Shown here: positions 29,535 to 38,468 of the stretch, in pieces | How positions within the stretch are numbered: position 1 is the stretch's first letter | Layout of the letters: every line of letters begins with the position of its first letter | NCBI RefSeq assembly: GCF_001698125.1 | Contig: NZ_CP013854.1 | Span: 2,418,001 to 2,482,000, forward strand | Reading direction: 5' to 3' | Source of the DNA: Pseudonocardia sp. HH130630-07 | GTDB lineage: Bacteria > Actinomycetota > Actinomycetes > Mycobacteriales > Pseudonocardiaceae | Length of the DNA: 64,000 nucleotides | Position numbers and translations under genes: made by a program | The notes under the pieces: model-generated | Told to the model about the DNA's origin: nothing | The model's input: the letters and a program-made list of their open reading frames with translations, nothing else | Databases searched by the model: none

Positions 29535-30182
29535 ATGTCGGTCTGGTTCGTCATCGCACTCGTCGCGATCGTCGTCGGCGTCGGTCTGCTGGTCTTCGAC
29601 CGGTTCCGCGGGGGCGCGACCCGGGACCGGAAGCGCTGGGCCTCGATGCGTGAGTGGGAGTACCAGGACTCCGACCCCGTCCTGCCCAGCCGCTGGCGCT
29701 ACGGGACCATCCACCAGGGCGGTCCCGGCGTCGCCCGGAACCTGGTGACCGGGGACGTCCCGACCCCGGACGGCCCGCGCAAGGCGTACGCGTTCGACCA
29801 CGAGCAGGCCGGCCGGGTGAGCTCGGTGCTCTGCGCGGTCCAGGTCCAGGAGTCGCTCCCGGCCGCGGTCGAGCTGCGGCTCCCGTCCGCACCGCTGCCC
29901 GACGACGCCGGTCTGGACCTGCTGGAGCCGGTCGGCGAGCGGTACGCCTTCGTGAGCGACGCCGAGGCGGTCCGGCCGCTGCTCTCGACCCGGCTGGCCG
30001 ACGCCAGCGACGCGGTCGGCGAGGACATCGAGCTGCTCTGGGCCGAGGACGCCTGGGTCCTCGCCGCCGCCCCGGTCGGGATCTCCGCCGACCGGATGCA
30101 GGACCTGCTCGCCGACCTCGCGGAGGTCGCGACGGCGATGGAGGAGGGGCTGCACTCGCGGCGCCCGGCCGTCGAGTCCTGA
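29535..30182 (+). CDS. Membrane-anchored hypothetical protein
   Basis: 215 aa, ATG 29535, supported by a -10 element at the leaderless distance. One N-terminal helix (2-22) then a soluble domain facing the cytoplasm or exterior, with EWEYQDSDP, RWRYGTIHQGG and VAATAMEEG-like helices at the end. Proteins like this are conserved but unnamed in Pseudonocardiales as far as I can tell. It resembles the soluble part of actinobacterial proteins of unknown function with split beta-sheets. No catalytic motif. Confidence 0.65.
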   Translation: MSVWFVIALVAIVVGVGLLVFDRFRGGATRDRKRWASMREWEYQDSDPVLPSRWRYGTIHQGGPGVARNLVTGDVPTPDGPRKAYAFDHEQAGRVSSVLCAVQVQESLPAAVELRLPSAPLPDDAGLDLLEPVGERYAFVSDAEAVRPLLSTRLADASDAVGEDIELLWAEDAWVLAAAPVGISADRMQDLLADLAEVATAMEEGLHSRRPAVES

Positions 30183-30230
30183 CCCGCGGGCAGGTCGCCC
30201 CCGTGGCCGCGTCCACGGGAGGATGACCGG

Positions 30231-31238
30231 ATGACGACCACCGGGATCCCGCCCCTTCCCAAGGCCGAACTGCACCTGCACATCGAGGGCACCCTCGAGC
30301 CGGAGACGGTGTTCGCGCTGGCCGGGCGCAACGACGTCGCGCTGCCCTACGCCGGCGTCGAGGACCTGCGCGCCCGGTACGACTTCACCGACCTGCAGTC
30401 CTTCCTGGACGTCTACTACGCCAACATGGCCGTCCTGCGCACCCGCGACGACTTCGCCGAGCTGGCGTCGGCCTACCTGCGGCGCTGCCCGGAGCAGGGC
30501 GTCCGGCACGTCGAGATGTTCTTCGACCCGCAGGCGCACACCGCCCGCGGCGTGCCGATGGCCGACGTCGTCGGTGGCCTGACCGACGCCGTCGACGCGC
30601 ACGCCGGTGAGGTCTCGGCGGGTCTCATCCTCTGCTTCCTGCGGGACCAGCCGGTCGCCGCCGCGGAGGAGACCCTGCGCGCGGCCGAGCCGTACCTGGA
30701 CCGGATCGTCGGGGTGGGGCTCGACTCGGCGGAGGTCGGGAACCCGCCGTCGCGGTTCGTGCCGGTGTTCGACCGGGCCCGGGAGCTGGGGCTGCGGCCG
30801 GTGGCGCACGCCGGGGAGGAGGGCCCGGCGTCCTACGTCCGGGAGGCGCTCGACGATCTCGGCGTGCTCCGCGTCGACCACGGCATCCGGGCGGTCGAGG
30901 ACGAGGAGCTGGTCGCCCGGCTGCGCCGGGACCGGACCCCGCTGACGGTCTGCCCGCTGTCCAACGTCCGCCTCGGCTGCGTGCCCGGGATGGCGCTGCA
31001 CCCGCTGCCCGAGATGCTCGCCGCCGACCTGAACGTCTCGGTGCACTCCGACGACCCGGCCTACTTCGGCGGGTACGTCGACGCCAACTACGCCGCCGCC
31101 CGCGAGGGCCTCGGCCTGACCGACGAGCAGGTCGTCACGCTGGCCGAGAACTCGTTCACCTCGGCGTTCCTGGAGCCCGCCGCCCGGGACGCGTTCGTCG
31201 GGGAGGTCCGGTCGTGGGCCGGGGGACGTCCGGCCTGA
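30231..31238 (+). CDS. Adenine/adenosine deaminase family metal hydrolase
   Basis: 335 aa, ATG 30231 after GGGAGGATG. Metal ligands in LHLHIEGTLE (first two His), His of VAHAGEEGP, catalytic DHGIRAVEDEELV, and Asp pair in HSDDPAYFGGY. The ELHLHIEGTLEPE opening and DPAYFGGY are closer to adenine deaminase (Aah1-type) than to classical adenosine deaminase, so adenine to hypoxanthine is the more likely reaction. Role: purine salvage. It overlaps the AraC regulator gene by 25 nt. Confidence 0.85.
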   Translation: MTTTGIPPLPKAELHLHIEGTLEPETVFALAGRNDVALPYAGVEDLRARYDFTDLQSFLDVYYANMAVLRTRDDFAELASAYLRRCPEQGVRHVEMFFDPQAHTARGVPMADVVGGLTDAVDAHAGEVSAGLILCFLRDQPVAAAEETLRAAEPYLDRIVGVGLDSAEVGNPPSRFVPVFDRARELGLRPVAHAGEEGPASYVREALDDLGVLRVDHGIRAVEDEELVARLRRDRTPLTVCPLSNVRLGCVPGMALHPLPEMLAADLNVSVHSDDPAYFGGYVDANYAAAREGLGLTDEQVVTLAENSFTSAFLEPAARDAFVGEVRSWAGGRPA

Positions 31239-31987
31239 GCGCCACGCGCACCGACCGGGCCGAGATCCGGGTCGGGCCCGGCTGGGCGGCCTACGCCGGG
31301 CCGTCGCTGGAGCTGGGGTACCACCGCGGTGCGGTGGCCTGCCTGGCGATCGGGATCGACGCGCCGCTGTCGGTCGACGTCGAGGGGCTCCCGGCAGCCG
31401 GGCCGGCGCGGACCGTGCTCGTGCCGGCCGGGCTGCGGCACCGGATCCGCTCCGGCGCCGGCCGCAGCGCCTTCCTCTACCTCGACCCGGCCACCGCGGC
31501 GCACGGGACCTGCCGCGACCGGATGACGGACGCGCACCCCGTGCTCCCCCGGCGCCACGTCGCCGAGGCCGAGATCGTGGACCGGGCCGCGGAGCGCGAC
31601 CTGCCGGGGTCGTACCGGGCCGCGGCAGGACCGATGACCGGCGACCCGGCCCGGATCGACGCCCGGATCGGCGCGGCCCTGCGGGTGATCGGGCGCCCCG
31701 GCGGGGCCGACGTCGCGACCGAGGTGCTCGCCGCCGGGGCGGAGCTGTCCCCGCCCCGGTTCCGCCGGTTGTTCGCCGAGCAGGCCGGGATCGGGATCCG
31801 GGCCTACCGGCGGTGGGCCCGGATGATCGTCGTCGCCCGGGTGGTGGCCGCGGGCGGTGATCTCACCCGGGCCGCCGCCGACGCCGGTTTCGCCACCCCG
31901 TCGCACCTCAGCCTCGCGTTCCGGCAGATGTTCGGGCTGCGCCCGAGCCTGGTCCTCGACGCCGGGGGGATCGTCACCGACGGCTGA
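31214..31987 (+). CDS. AraC-family transcriptional regulator
   Basis: 257 aa, GTG 31214 inside the end of the deaminase gene. The N-terminal half is a cupin-like ligand domain (VLVPAGLRHRIRSG). The C-terminal half holds the two helix-turn-helix units (SPPRFRRLFAEQAGIGIRAYRRW; ADAGFATPSHLSLAFRQMFGLRPS). Probably controls the following DUF4345 gene or the convergent monooxygenase; target not determinable. Confidence 0.85.
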   Translation: MGRGTSGLSATRTDRAEIRVGPGWAAYAGPSLELGYHRGAVACLAIGIDAPLSVDVEGLPAAGPARTVLVPAGLRHRIRSGAGRSAFLYLDPATAAHGTCRDRMTDAHPVLPRRHVAEAEIVDRAAERDLPGSYRAAAGPMTGDPARIDARIGAALRVIGRPGGADVATEVLAAGAELSPPRFRRLFAEQAGIGIRAYRRWARMIVVARVVAAGGDLTRAAADAGFATPSHLSLAFRQMFGLRPSLVLDAGGIVTDG

Positions 31988-32077
31988 CCGGCACGTTCGT
32001 GACAGCGCCCCGGGCGGGGCCCGGCGAGACTCGGCCCCGGTCGGCGGCACGGGGCCGCCGGGAACGGGAGGCCCGGT

Positions 32078-32452
32078 GTGGGCACGTCGGCGGTCGTCGT
32101 GGTGGCGGTGTTCTTCCTCGGGATGGGGCTCTACGGGCTCGTCGCCCCGGCCGCGCTGGTGCGGCCGTTCGCCCTGGTCGCGGACCGGCCGGAGAGCCGG
32201 TCGGAGGTCCGGGCGGTCTACGGCGGGTTCGGGGTGGCGACGGCCGCGGTCCTCGGTGCGACGCTGGTGCTGCCCGGCATGCGCCCCGGCGTCGTGCTGA
32301 CGGTCGCGGTGATGCTGCTCGGCATGGCGGCCGGTCGGGTGATCTCCCGGCTGGTGGACCGGCCCGTCGCGCTGTACCCGATCTGGTTCTACTGCGGGGT
32401 GGAGGTCGTCGCCGCGCTGGTGCTGGTGCTCCCGACGATCGTCCTGGCCTGA
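32078..32452 (+). CDS. DUF4345-like four-helix membrane protein
   Basis: 124 aa, GTG 32078 after GGGAGG. Four hydrophobic helices, with RAVYGGFGVATAAVL between helices 1 and 2 and GRVISRLVDRP between 3 and 4, match the DUF4345 pattern. Function unknown. Such genes frequently neighbour AraC regulators, as here. It ends 6 nt before the convergent monooxygenase gene. Confidence 0.7.
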   Translation: MGTSAVVVVAVFFLGMGLYGLVAPAALVRPFALVADRPESRSEVRAVYGGFGVATAAVLGATLVLPGMRPGVVLTVAVMLLGMAAGRVISRLVDRPVALYPIWFYCGVEVVAALVLVLPTIVLA

Positions 32453-32458
32453 GCGCGT

Positions 32459-34045
32459 TCAGGCGGTGGCGGCGAGCCGGACCGGGCGCAGCGGCTCCAG
32501 CGGCCGGCCGGCGCCCGTCCGGCCCGGCTCGGTGCGGAACGGCGTGGTCCGGAACCGCCGGGTGCGCAGCTGGTACTCGGCGGTGTTGGCCGGCCACATG
32601 ACGACGTTGAAGCCGTCCGCGTTCTGGTAGTAGCTGCTGCACCCGCCGGTCTCGTACACGGTGCGGGCCGAACGCCTGCGGATCCGGCGGGTCCACCGCT
32701 CCTCGACCTCGGGCCGCACGTCGAGTGCCCGGATGCCCTCGTCGGCCATCCGGCACACGGCGTCGGCGACGTAGCGGGCCTGGGCCTCGGAGAACAGCAG
32801 CGTCGAGCTGGCGCCACTGGTGGCGTTCGGGCCCTGCATGAGGAAGAGGTTGGGGAAGTCCGGGACGTTCACCCCGAGGTACGCCCGCGGGTAGGCACCC
32901 CAGTGGTCGTGCAGCGACCGCCCGGACGCGTCGTGGATCCGGCGGGCGATCGGTGCCGTCGCGCCGACCTCGAAGCCGGTGGTGAGGACGATCGCGTCGA
33001 CCTCGGCCGCCGTCCCGTCCCCGGCGACGACCGTGCGTCCGTCCACACGGGACAGGCCGCCGGTGTGCAGGGTGGCGTTCGGGGCGCACATCGCGGGCAG
33101 GTAGTCGTTGGACACCAGCGGGCGCTTGCAGGCGTAGGCGAAGTCCGGGGTGAGCTGCGCGCGCAGCCGCGGGTCCGCGACCTGGGCGCCGAGGTGCCGG
33201 CGCCCGACCCGGGTGAGGACGTCGCGCAGCAGCCGGGAGCGGCGGGTCGCGGCGAGGATCTCGGCGCCGACGTAGATGACGTCGAACTGCATCCGGGACA
33301 GCACCGGGGTCGCGGCGAGCGCGCGCCGGGTCAGGTCCCCGACCGGCCGCTCCGGCTTCGGGAGGATCCACGCCGGGGTGCGCTGGAGCACGTGCAGCTC
33401 GGCGGCCACCGGCTGCAGCTCCGGGATGAGCTGGATGGCCGTCGCCCCGGTGCCGACCACCGCGACCCGCTTGCCGGTGAGGTCGACCGAGTGGTCCCAG
33501 CGTGCGGAGTGGAAGACCGGCCCGTCGAACTCGGCCAGCCCCGGCACGTCGGGGAGCTTCGGGTCGGCGACCAGCCCGGCCGCGCTGACCAGGACGTTCG
33601 CCGTGAACTCGCCCAGCGGGGTCTCGATCCGCCAGCAGGCCGCCGCCGGGTCCCACCGGGTGGAGTCGACGTCCGCACCGAACCGGATGTGCTTCAGCAG
33701 GCCGGTGGAGCGGGCGAGCCGGCGCGCGTAGTCCTGCACCTCGTGGCCCGGCGCGTACAGGTCGGACCAGCCGGGGTTGGTCATCGCGCGGAGCTGGTAG
33801 AGCGGCGACGGCGTGTCGACGCCGACGCCGGGATAGGTGTTGTCCCGCCAGACGCCGCCGACGTCGTCGGCCCGCTCCAGCAGGACGAAGTCGTGCACCC
33901 CGCGGCGCAGCAGGGCCAGGCCGACGGCCAGGCCGGTGAAGCCCGCACCCACGACCGCGACCCGGGAGTGCCGAGGGGAGGGTCCGGTGTCGGGCTCTCC
34001 GGCGGGCTCGGCCGATCGCCGGATCCGCAGCACCTCGGACGTCAT
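32459..34045 (-). CDS. Flavin-dependent Baeyer-Villiger-type monooxygenase
   Basis: 528 aa, ATG 34045, with a -10 element 6 nt upstream. First Rossmann motif VGAGFTGLAVG near residue 32, the BVMO fingerprint FDGPVFHSARW at 173-183, and a second Rossmann motif VVGTGATAIQ near 196. The enzyme uses FAD, NADPH and O2 to insert oxygen next to a carbonyl, or to N- or S-oxidise; the actual substrate is unknown. The C-terminus ends with an Arg-rich tail. The AraC regulator may control it. Confidence 0.85.
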   Translation of the reverse strand: MTSEVLRIRRSAEPAGEPDTGPSPRHSRVAVVGAGFTGLAVGLALLRRGVHDFVLLERADDVGGVWRDNTYPGVGVDTPSPLYQLRAMTNPGWSDLYAPGHEVQDYARRLARSTGLLKHIRFGADVDSTRWDPAAACWRIETPLGEFTANVLVSAAGLVADPKLPDVPGLAEFDGPVFHSARWDHSVDLTGKRVAVVGTGATAIQLIPELQPVAAELHVLQRTPAWILPKPERPVGDLTRRALAATPVLSRMQFDVIYVGAEILAATRRSRLLRDVLTRVGRRHLGAQVADPRLRAQLTPDFAYACKRPLVSNDYLPAMCAPNATLHTGGLSRVDGRTVVAGDGTAAEVDAIVLTTGFEVGATAPIARRIHDASGRSLHDHWGAYPRAYLGVNVPDFPNLFLMQGPNATSGASSTLLFSEAQARYVADAVCRMADEGIRALDVRPEVEERWTRRIRRRSARTVYETGGCSSYYQNADGFNVVMWPANTAEYQLRTRRFRTTPFRTEPGRTGAGRPLEPLRPVRLAATA

Positions 34046-34051
34046 GCCTCG

Positions 34052-34057
34052 ACGGTA
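34052..34057 (-). promoter_or_regulatory. -10 element TACCGT of the monooxygenase gene
   Basis: Six nucleotides upstream of ATG 34045; leaderless geometry. Confidence 0.45.
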
Positions 34058-34182
34058 AAGGGTCCGTAACGGCGAGGCACGCGAGAGCGTTCCGTCTCAC
34101 GAGGTCATGATCGCTGTGTGTGACCGGCGTCACGGACCACGGACGGGTGTCGCCTCCGGCGGAACGCCGCCCGCGGACGGAC

Positions 34183-34188
34183 TACGCT
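34183..34188 (+). promoter_or_regulatory. -10 element TACGCT of the SDR-pyrE-spoU operon
   Basis: Seven nucleotides before GTG 34196; leaderless geometry, and the reason for choosing that start. Confidence 0.5.
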
Positions 34189-34195
34189 CACTGCC

Positions 34196-34969
34196 GTGCC
34201 CTCCGTCATGATCACGGGCGCGTCGTCGGGGATCGGGGCGGCGTTCGCCGACCGGCTCGCCGCCGACGGCCGCGACCTCGTGCTCGTGGCCCGCGACGTC
34301 GACCGGTTGCAGGCCGCCGCGCACCGCTTCCGCGATCTCGGGATCGCGGTCGAGGTGCTGCCCGCGGACCTGGCCGAGCCCGGTGACCGGGCCCGGGTGA
34401 CCGCGCGCCTCGCGGACCCGGACCTCGCACCGGTCGACCTGCTCGTCAACAACGCCGGGCTGGCGCTGGGGGCGTCGTTCCTGGAGAGCGACCCGGCGGA
34501 CCTGACCCGGCAGCTGCAGGTGAACGTCACCGGGGTGCTGGAACTGACCAGGGCGGCGCTGCCCGGGATGGTGGACCGCGGCACCGGAGCCGTGGTGAAC
34601 GTGGCGAGCGTGGCCGCCTTCCTCGCCGGCCGCGGCTCCACCTACGCCGCGGACAAGGCGTGGGTCATCTCCTTCACCGAGGGGGTGGCCGCGTCGTTGC
34701 AGGGCACCGGGGTGCGGGCGATGGCGCTCTGCCCCGGTTACGTACGGACGGAATTCCACGAACGGGCCGGGATCGACGTCGGCGGACGGCGCGGCCCGCT
34801 GTGGCTCGACGCCGGGCGGGTCGTCGACGAGGCCCTGGCCGACTTGCAGAGAGGGCGGGTGGTGTCGGTGCCCTCGCGGCAGTACAAGGCGATCGTCGGG
34901 CTGGTCGGGATGATCCCGCGCGGTGCGCTGCGGCGGATCACGGCGACCTTCGACCGGGACCGGACATGA
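34196..34969 (+). CDS. Short-chain dehydrogenase/reductase
   Basis: 257 aa, GTG 34196. Cofactor motif [11 protein letters not shown] at residues 7-17, NNAG near 87, a catalytic Ser in NVASVAAF, and Tyr/Lys in YAADK. The last 30 residues ([20 protein letters not shown]) form a membrane-associating tail like those of SDRs acting on lipids or sterols. Classical NAD(P)-dependent oxidoreductase; substrate unknown. Overlaps pyrE by ATGA, so co-translated. Confidence 0.85.
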   Translation: MPSVMITGASSGIGAAFADRLAADGRDLVLVARDVDRLQAAAHRFRDLGIAVEVLPADLAEPGDRARVTARLADPDLAPVDLLVNNAGLALGASFLESDPADLTRQLQVNVTGVLELTRAALPGMVDRGTGAVVNVASVAAFLAGRGSTYAADKAWVISFTEGVAASLQGTGVRAMALCPGYVRTEFHERAGIDVGGRRGPLWLDAGRVVDEALADLQRGRVVSVPSRQYKAIVGLVGMIPRGALRRITATFDRDRT

Positions 34970-35523
34970 CGGCGCACGCGGACCGGGCCCGGCTGGCCGC
35001 GCTGGTCCGCGAGCTGGCGGTGGTCCACGAGAAGGTGACGCTGTCCTCGGGTGCCGAGGCGGACTACTACGTCGACCTGCGGCGGGTCACGCTGCACCAC
35101 GAGGCGTCCCCGCTGATCGGGCGGCTGCTCCGCGAGCTCACGGCGGACTGGGACTACGCCTCGGTCGGCGGGCTGACGCTCGGGGCCGACCCGGTCGCGA
35201 CGGCCGTGCTGCACGCCGCCGCGCTGGAGCCGGAGCCCGCGGCGATCGACGCGTTCGTCGTCCGCAAGGAGACCAAGCGGCACGGCATGCAACGGCTGGT
35301 CGAGGGGCCGGACATCACCGGCCGCCGGGTGCTCGTCGTCGAGGACACCTCGACCACCGGGGGCTCGGTGCTGACCGCGGTGCGGTCCGTGCGCGCCGCG
35401 GGGGCCGACGTCGTCGGGGTGTGCACGGTCGTGGACCGCGACACCGGCGCCCGGCAGGCCGTCGAGGCCGAGGGGGCGCCGTACCGGGCCCTGCTGGGGC
35501 TGGCGGACCTGCAGCTGGGGTGA
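34966..35523 (+). CDS. pyrE: Orotate phosphoribosyltransferase
   Basis: 185 aa, ATG 34966 overlapping the SDR stop. Contains [10 protein letters not shown] near the N-terminus, [10 protein letters not shown] in the flexible catalytic loop, and the PRPP-binding motif [13 protein letters not shown]. Converts orotate and PRPP to OMP in pyrimidine synthesis. It is linked to a SpoU-type methylase gene by GTGA, the same pairing as in mycobacteria (Rv0382c/Rv0380c). Confidence 0.93.
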   Translation: MTAHADRARLAALVRELAVVHEKVTLSSGAEADYYVDLRRVTLHHEASPLIGRLLRELTADWDYASVGGLTLGADPVATAVLHAAALEPEPAAIDAFVVRKETKRHGMQRLVEGPDITGRRVLVVEDTSTTGGSVLTAVRSVRAAGADVVGVCTVVDRDTGARQAVEAEGAPYRALLGLADLQLG

Positions 35524-36185
35524 CGGCGCCGGAGGGCTCCGGGGAGACCGGGCCGAGCGAGTGGCAGGTCCCGGGGCAGGTCGGCGTCGGTCCCTGGCCG
35601 GGACCGCCGCCCGCCGGGTCGCACTGGGACCCGGAGCTGCTCGCCCACGGCGACCGTCGCAACGTGGTGGACGCCTACCGCTACTGGAGCCGGGAGGCGG
35701 TCGCCGCGGACCTGGCGCGCCGGGCGCACCCGTTCCACGTCGCGATCGAGAACCTCGGTCACGACCACAACATCGGCACGGTGGTGCGCACGGCGAACGC
35801 GTTCGGCGCGGCCGGGGTGCACATCGTCGGGCGGCGGCGCTGGAACCGCCGCGGCGCGATGGTCACCGACCGCTACCTGTCGGTGCACCACCATCCGGAC
35901 GCCGACGGGCTGGTCGGGTACGCCCGGACGGCCGGCCTGACCCTGGTGGCGGTGGACAACCTGCCCGGCGCGACCCGGCTGGAGCAGACGGCGCTGCCCC
36001 GGGACTGCGTGCTGGTCTTCGGCGCCGAGGGCCCGGGGCTGTCCGACGAGCTGCGCGCGGCCGCCGAGGTGGCCGTCTCGATCGCCCAGTTCGGCTCCAC
36101 CCGCTCGGTCAACGCCGGGGTGGCGGCGGGGATCGTCATGCACGCCTGGGTACGGGAGCACGCGGACCTGTCCGGCGCCTGGTGA
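35520..36185 (+). CDS. SpoU/TrmH-family RNA 2'-O-methyltransferase
   Basis: 221 aa, GTG 35520 overlapping the pyrE stop. The SPOUT fold motifs are clear: IENLGHDHNIGTVVRTANAFGAAGVHIVG (motif 1), LVFGAEGPGLSDELRAA (motif 2) and FGSTRSVNAGVAAGIVMH (motif 3). The first 60 residues are a Pro/Gly-rich extension. Uses SAM to methylate a ribose in tRNA or rRNA; the site is unknown. Confidence 0.88.
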   Translation: MTAPEGSGETGPSEWQVPGQVGVGPWPGPPPAGSHWDPELLAHGDRRNVVDAYRYWSREAVAADLARRAHPFHVAIENLGHDHNIGTVVRTANAFGAAGVHIVGRRRWNRRGAMVTDRYLSVHHHPDADGLVGYARTAGLTLVAVDNLPGATRLEQTALPRDCVLVFGAEGPGLSDELRAAAEVAVSIAQFGSTRSVNAGVAAGIVMHAWVREHADLSGAW

Positions 36186-36209
36186 GCCGGGGGCTCCCGG
36201 GGGTGGTGC

Positions 36210-37217
36210 TCAGCGCTCCTGGCGCGGCGGCATCGGCGGGCGCCCGCTGCTGCGCCGGTAGGACTGCTCGCCCTGGCCGGTGCGTGCGTCCTGCGGCGCG
36301 CTCCAGCCCTGCGGTGCCCCGCCCGGGTGCGGCGGGCGCGGTGCCGCGGACGGCTGCCGCCCGCCGAGGTCGCGCGCCGCCCGCGGGCGGGCCGCCGGGC
36401 CCGGTGTCCCGCCCTGGCCGTCCGGCTCCGGGCGACGGCCCACGACGGGCATCTGCACGGTCGCGGCGTCGGTCTCGCCGGCCCGGCCGGTGACGGTCGC
36501 GGCGGCCGCCCCCGCCGCGGTGGCACCGACGGCGTCGACGGCACCGGCAGCGCCAGCGGCTGCCGGGGAGCCCTTCTGCGACCGGGCGCGCAGCACCTCG
36601 AACACGATCGGCAGTACCGAGATCAGGACGATCGCGATCAGGATCAGGTCGATGTGCTCGCGGACGAACGCGAACTGGCCGAGGAAGTAGCCCAGCACGG
36701 TCACCCCGGCGGCCCAGGCGACGCCGCCGATCAGCGAGTACGTGAGGTAGCGCTTCGGATCCATCCGGGCCACACCCGCGCTGACCGTGATGAACGTCCG
36801 CACGATCGGGACGAACCGGGCCAGCACGATCGCCCGGTTGCCGTACCGCTCGAAGAACTCGTGGGTCTTGGCGACGTGCTTGGGGTCGAACAGCCGGGAC
36901 TTCGGCTTGTCGAAGACGGCCGGGCCGGCCCGGTAGCCGATGCCGTAACCGACGGCGTTCCCGGCGAACGCGGACACCACCAGCAGGATGCAGAGCAGCC
37001 ACAGCGGCATGTCGATGGCGCCCTGGGCGACGAACAGGCCCGCGGTGAACAGCAGCGAGTCACCGGGCAGGAAGAACCCGAGCAGCAGGCCGCACTCGGC
37101 GAAGATGATCGCGGCCACGCCGACGACGGCCCACGGGCCGAGCGATTCGATGATCACCGCCGGGTCGAGCCACGACGGGCCGAGGGCGAGCGTCCGGGTT
37201 GCGGCGAGGACCATCAC
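36210..37217 (-). CDS. DedA-family membrane protein with long proline-rich tail
   Basis: 335 aa from GTG 37217 (ATG 37214 follows immediately). A TACCGT -10 element 8 nt upstream suggests a leaderless GTG. The core (about 25-210) shows DedA/VTT hallmarks FLPGDSLLFTAG, GNAVGYGIGYRAG and RFVPIVRTFITVSAGVARM. DedA proteins are thought to be lipid scramblases, for example of undecaprenyl phosphate. The last 125 residues are Ala-, then Pro/Arg/Gly-rich and disordered, unusual in length for the family. Confidence 0.9.
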   Translation of the reverse strand: MMVLAATRTLALGPSWLDPAVIIESLGPWAVVGVAAIIFAECGLLLGFFLPGDSLLFTAGLFVAQGAIDMPLWLLCILLVVSAFAGNAVGYGIGYRAGPAVFDKPKSRLFDPKHVAKTHEFFERYGNRAIVLARFVPIVRTFITVSAGVARMDPKRYLTYSLIGGVAWAAGVTVLGYFLGQFAFVREHIDLILIAIVLISVLPIVFEVLRARSQKGSPAAAGAAGAVDAVGATAAGAAAATVTGRAGETDAATVQMPVVGRRPEPDGQGGTPGPAARPRAARDLGGRQPSAAPRPPHPGGAPQGWSAPQDARTGQGEQSYRRSSGRPPMPPRQER

Positions 37218-37262
37218 GCGGAGAAACGGTACCGGCCGGGTGAGGCGCGGCGACCGGCGCGG

Positions 37263-37613
37263 TCAGCCGAACGCGGGCAGTGCCCCCGGCAGCAGGATGG
37301 AGATCAGCGCGATCCCGCCGCCGAGCAACGCCCCGACCAGCAGCGCGACCAGTGCGGCCCAGAGGATCTGCGACCCCGCCGACGTGCGGGGTTCGGCGAC
37401 GGCGCGGGGCGGGCCGGCGGGGGCGGGCCGGTGCTGGACCGGGGGCCCCGGACGGGGTGCCGGCGGCGGCACCCGGCTCGGCATCCGCGGGGCTCCCGGC
37501 GGCGGGCCGGACGGCCGCGGTGGCGGCATCGGGCGGCCGCGGGCCTGGGCCTGCAGCGCCTCGCCGATCCGGCGGGCCGCGTCGTCGTGCTGCGGGACCT
37601 GCGGGCCGGTCAT
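37263..37613 (-). CDS. Small single-pass membrane protein coupled to ECF sigma factor
   Basis: 116 aa, ATG 37613 overlapping the sigma stop (ATGA). An N-terminal amphipathic helix (DDAARRIGEALQAQARG), a Pro/Arg-rich stretch (28-80), one helix (about 86-108) and a 7-residue exterior end. No HxxxCxxC zinc anti-sigma motif. Position and coupling suggest an anti-sigma-like or sigma-tethering role, but this is inference. Confidence 0.65.
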   Translation of the reverse strand: MTGPQVPQHDDAARRIGEALQAQARGRPMPPPRPSGPPPGAPRMPSRVPPPAPRPGPPVQHRPAPAGPPRAVAEPRTSAGSQILWAALVALLVGALLGGGIALISILLPGALPAFG

Positions 37614-38290
37614 CGGATCTCCCCCGGGCGGCGGACGGCCGCGGCGCCGGCGCGCTCCTCCATGATCCGGGCGACGGCGTCGAGCGCGCGGCTGGCGGTG
37701 GACTTCACCGTCCCGCGGCTCATCCCGGCGGCCTCGGAGATCTCCGACTCGGTCAGGCCGCCGTAGTAGCGCAGCACCAGCACCTCCCGCTGCCGGGGCG
37801 GGAGCGCGGACAGCGCGTCGACGACCGACTGGTGCTCGGCCGACAGCATCGCCAGCGACTCCGCGGACCGCGCGTTGGCCGCGTGCGGCGGCACGTACTC
37901 CCGTGCGGTGCGGCGGCGGCGCAGCACCGACCGCGACCCGTTGACGACGGCGGCGCGCAGGTAGGCGACGGCCGCCGTCTCGTCCCGCAGCCCGGTCCAG
38001 TGCCGGTGCAGCCCGGCGAACGCCTCCTGCACCACGTCCTCGGCGGTGGCCGGGATGTCGACGAGCAGCATCGCGAGCCGCACCAGCCGCAGCCGGTGGT
38101 CGCGGTAGAGGTCGGCGAGGGTCAGCGGGCGCTCGGGCTGCGGCCCGGATCCACCCGGCCCGTCCGGCACCGGTTCCGGGGGGAACGGGCTCGGGTGGGA
38201 ACCGGTGCCCTCGGGCGCCGGTCTGCTGTCGATGGCGCGCAACCGGCCCAGCGTCCGGTCGACCGCGTTCTCGGCCCGTTCCTCCTCCAC
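37610..38290 (-). CDS. ECF-family RNA polymerase sigma factor (SigE-like)
   Basis: 226 aa. GTG 38290 is chosen because TACGCT lies exactly 7 nt upstream; the frame is open further. A 55-residue Pro-rich N-terminal extension precedes region 2 (LTLADLYRDHRLRLVRLAMLLVDIPATAEDVVQEAFAGL). Region 4 (LPPRQREVLVLRYYGGLTESEISEAAGMSRGTVKSTASRAL) has the helix-turn-helix. The GMSRGTVKST wording matches the SigE-family ECFs of streptomycetes. The downstream small membrane protein is the candidate regulator. Confidence 0.88.
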   Translation of the reverse strand: MEEERAENAVDRTLGRLRAIDSRPAPEGTGSHPSPFPPEPVPDGPGGSGPQPERPLTLADLYRDHRLRLVRLAMLLVDIPATAEDVVQEAFAGLHRHWTGLRDETAAVAYLRAAVVNGSRSVLRRRRTAREYVPPHAANARSAESLAMLSAEHQSVVDALSALPPRQREVLVLRYYGGLTESEISEAAGMSRGTVKSTASRALDAVARIMEERAGAAAVRRPGEIR

Positions 38291-38297
38291 GTGCCCC

Positions 38298-38303
38298 AGC
38301 GTA
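38298..38303 (-). promoter_or_regulatory. -10 element TACGCT of the sigma factor operon
   Basis: Seven nucleotides before GTG 38290; leaderless geometry. Confidence 0.5.
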
Positions 38304-38468
38304 GCGATCGCCCCCGGCGGTCCACACGGGCTCGTGCCCCCGGCCGCGCCGGAACGGGTGACCAGACCCTCTCCCGCGGTGCCTGCCACCCCGCACCGGG
38401 TACGCGATACTCACCCGAGGAGAGAGCGCTGCGACGAGCAGCGACCGCCGACGACGAGGAGGCAGCCC

